A program made the position numbers and the translations under genes. This document shows positions 62,216 through 64,000 of a stretch of 64,000 nucleotides of DNA, piece by piece; position 1 is the stretch's first letter; each line of letters starts with the position of its first letter. The stretch is from Epiperipatus broadwayi (lineage: Eukaryota > Onychophora > Udeonychophora > Euonychophora > Peripatidae). The notes beneath the pieces are model-generated. The model saw only the letters and a list, made by a program, of their open reading frames with translations. It searched no databases and had not been told where the DNA came from. The stretch covers positions 163,501 to 227,500 of the forward strand of contig JAQFVV010006450.1 in NCBI GenBank assembly GCA_028023455.1, written 5' to 3'.

Positions 62216-63741
62216 CTTGATATATATATATATACACACACACTTAATATATGTACATATATATAAACACAGTAGTCTAGCATATGTTTTTATAATAAAC
62301 ATGTACGATGAACTTTTTTCATTTTCATACTAAATAATGATTTGAACAATGAATGCATCTGTTGCAATGAATGCTGCTAAATAACATAGCATTGTATGTG
62401 TAGGTATGCATGTTAAGATGTCTCAGATTGTGCCTACTTTAACTAGAATGCCAAGTCTCTGTTGTCAAGTTTTGGAAGGCTTGATTACTAATTTAGTTTA
62501 TTATTTATTTGTAATCTTAGCAGTAAAAATGTAGTAAAGTTTTAAAATTACTCAGCAAAATATGATTTTTTATTATTTTTACTAGGTAATTTTGTTTCCG
62601 CTTTTAAAAGTTCAATTAAAGTTTCCACTAGATAAAATTGTTTGTGGTTTTCAAATTTATGTATAAAATATATAAAAATGAAGAGTACAACAATTTATTA
62701 TATTAGACAATTTTTATAAAGTACATTATCAGCCAAACAAAAAATATTTCCATTTCTGTAATGCGACTTATATCATTTCAATTTGTTCACATTATTAAAG
62801 AACACTGTTTATGAATAAATAAAAATGTAATGCCTTTATTATAGAACATTTGATTACAGTTTTTAATATAGAAAGATTGTTTATCCTTTTCAAAATTATT
62901 ATATTTATAGTGTAAAAGTTAAATAAATTAGTTTTACATAACTTTTCTGTGGATCTGAAATGGATTACCCGTAGTCTGAAATGGATTAACCAACATATAT
63001 TTAAATATATGCTAGAATGAATTCCAATAGCAGAGTCCATTGTATATATATGAAAATATCACATATACATTTACCCTCATTCAATTATGAAATGACTTTT
63101 TATGTAAAAAGTATACTTTTCAATCATGTAAACCAGGTTTACATTTTTTCTTTTAGACAGTGAACCAATAAAAAGATATCTAGAAATTCTTTAAATAAAA
63201 ATTTAAAACATTTCAAACTCCCACTAGCAGAAACTGTAAAGTTTGAAAAGTAATTAATATCTTATTAGCATTGCCTTTTCATAAAAGACTACTGGAAAGA
63301 TTATTTATTGAGTATCAAAGATAAAAAAAAAAATTAGAACTGCTCTCATTTTGTTAGTCTTCATATGGCACTGCAAATACCAAGTTATATTTTTTAAAAA
63401 TCCAGTCCTCATCAAATTTCTATACCTATTAACGTCATTAATTTTAGGTGAACATTAAATTCTTCTCTAAAGAAACCAAAAAATGTAACAAGCCCAAAAT
63501 ATATTTTATTTGGAAATCATTATAATCTTTGTAAAAGTAATAGAATGCAATTGATGGTTAATCACTAATTATATTGCCTATAGCTATACTCTCTACTAAT
63601 AACTCAAGTACTTAATATCAGTCTTAAATTACAACTGATAATTATAAATTCATGTTCAATTCGAGAATAAGTAAATACATAAACATTTTATCTGCCAACA
63701 AAGTGGAAATTTTTTCTTACTGTAAAAAATAAAAAATGCTT
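62216..63741. other. AT-rich intergenic sequence, nothing recognised
   Basis: It should contain the NAGLU promoter region if the exon at 63783 belongs to a separate gene. I could not identify a promoter or first exon. Confidence 0.35.
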
Positions 63742-63782
63742 TTTATTCGTAACATTCTTCTATTATATATTTTTGCATAATC

Positions 63783-63850
63783 TCAAATAAATTTATCATC
63801 ATCATCATTAGCAATCATTTTTGAACAAGTGTCGTTGGTCATTGTAACTT
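63783..63850 (-). CDS. Possible 3'-terminal exon of a neighbouring gene
   Basis: A pyrimidine tract ending TTTCCTTTAG precedes a 68-bp frame, VTMTNDTCSKMIANDDDDKF and I, then TGA. The poly(A) signal AATAAA (complement at 63742-63747) stands 36 bases after the stop. The acceptor, short acidic end and close poly(A) site together suggest a real last exon on the minus strand. The protein is not recognised and the rest of the gene would lie beyond base 64000 or within 63851-64000. In AT-rich DNA each element could occur by chance. Confidence 0.35.
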
Positions 63851-64000
63851 CTAAAGGAAAAAACAGAAAAATAACAAAAAAATAGTTAAAAAACCTAAAG
63901 AATAATTTAAGATTGTAGTCATAATGCTTATGTATGTATTTAATGGATGAAAATGTGGTAATACAAAACACATAATTCCATGAATATAATACGGTGAGCA

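Overview
The window comes from an animal genome, most likely an invertebrate. The base composition is very AT-rich, host coding sequence is split into short exons with GT-AG introns of 2-30 kb, and most of the rest is retroelements and simple repeats. I cannot name the phylum: AT-rich chelicerates, cnidarians or molluscs would all fit.

One host gene crosses nearly the whole window on the minus strand. Six internal exons (54920-55081, 52628-52796, 42261-42408, 34918-34988, 31651-31812, 1295-1360) join in compatible phase and encode the N-terminal part of lysosomal alpha-N-acetylglucosaminidase (NAGLU, GH89). The signal-peptide exon was not found. The catalytic 3' exons lie beyond base 1. A short acidic exon with stop codon and poly(A) signal at 63783-63850 may be the 3' end of the next gene upstream.

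The introns are filled with mobile DNA. Penelope-like elements (PLEs) dominate and fall into at least four families. A: 11.9-13.7, 30.1-31.1 and 48.0-49.2 kb. B: 25.6-27.5 kb, with flanking pseudo-LTRs and scattered solo remnants. C: 39.2-40.7 and 57.6-60.1 kb plus tail fragments. D: 10.9-11.3 kb. Family C carries a tRNA-like module in its 3' region. An RTE-type fragment is nested in a family A copy, and a hAT-type element is nested in a family B pseudo-LTR; both have target-site duplications. A foldback transposon at 14379-20826 has terminal inverted repeats of about 1.9 kb containing tandem arrays, and its centre encodes a coiled-coil protein. There are also two SINE insertions with target duplications and many small foldback elements and palindromes.

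The most notable signal is a dispersed repeat of about 400-480 bp present in at least seven places (118, 7470, 28068, 42670, 44505, 47535, 49225). Several copies contain a type I hammerhead-ribozyme core, with CTGATGAG, a TGCTG/CAGCA helix II, GAAA and matching helix I arms, next to a Pol III B-box-like motif. This resembles the non-coding retrozymes thought to be mobilised by PLE machinery, and full PLE relatives sit in the same introns.
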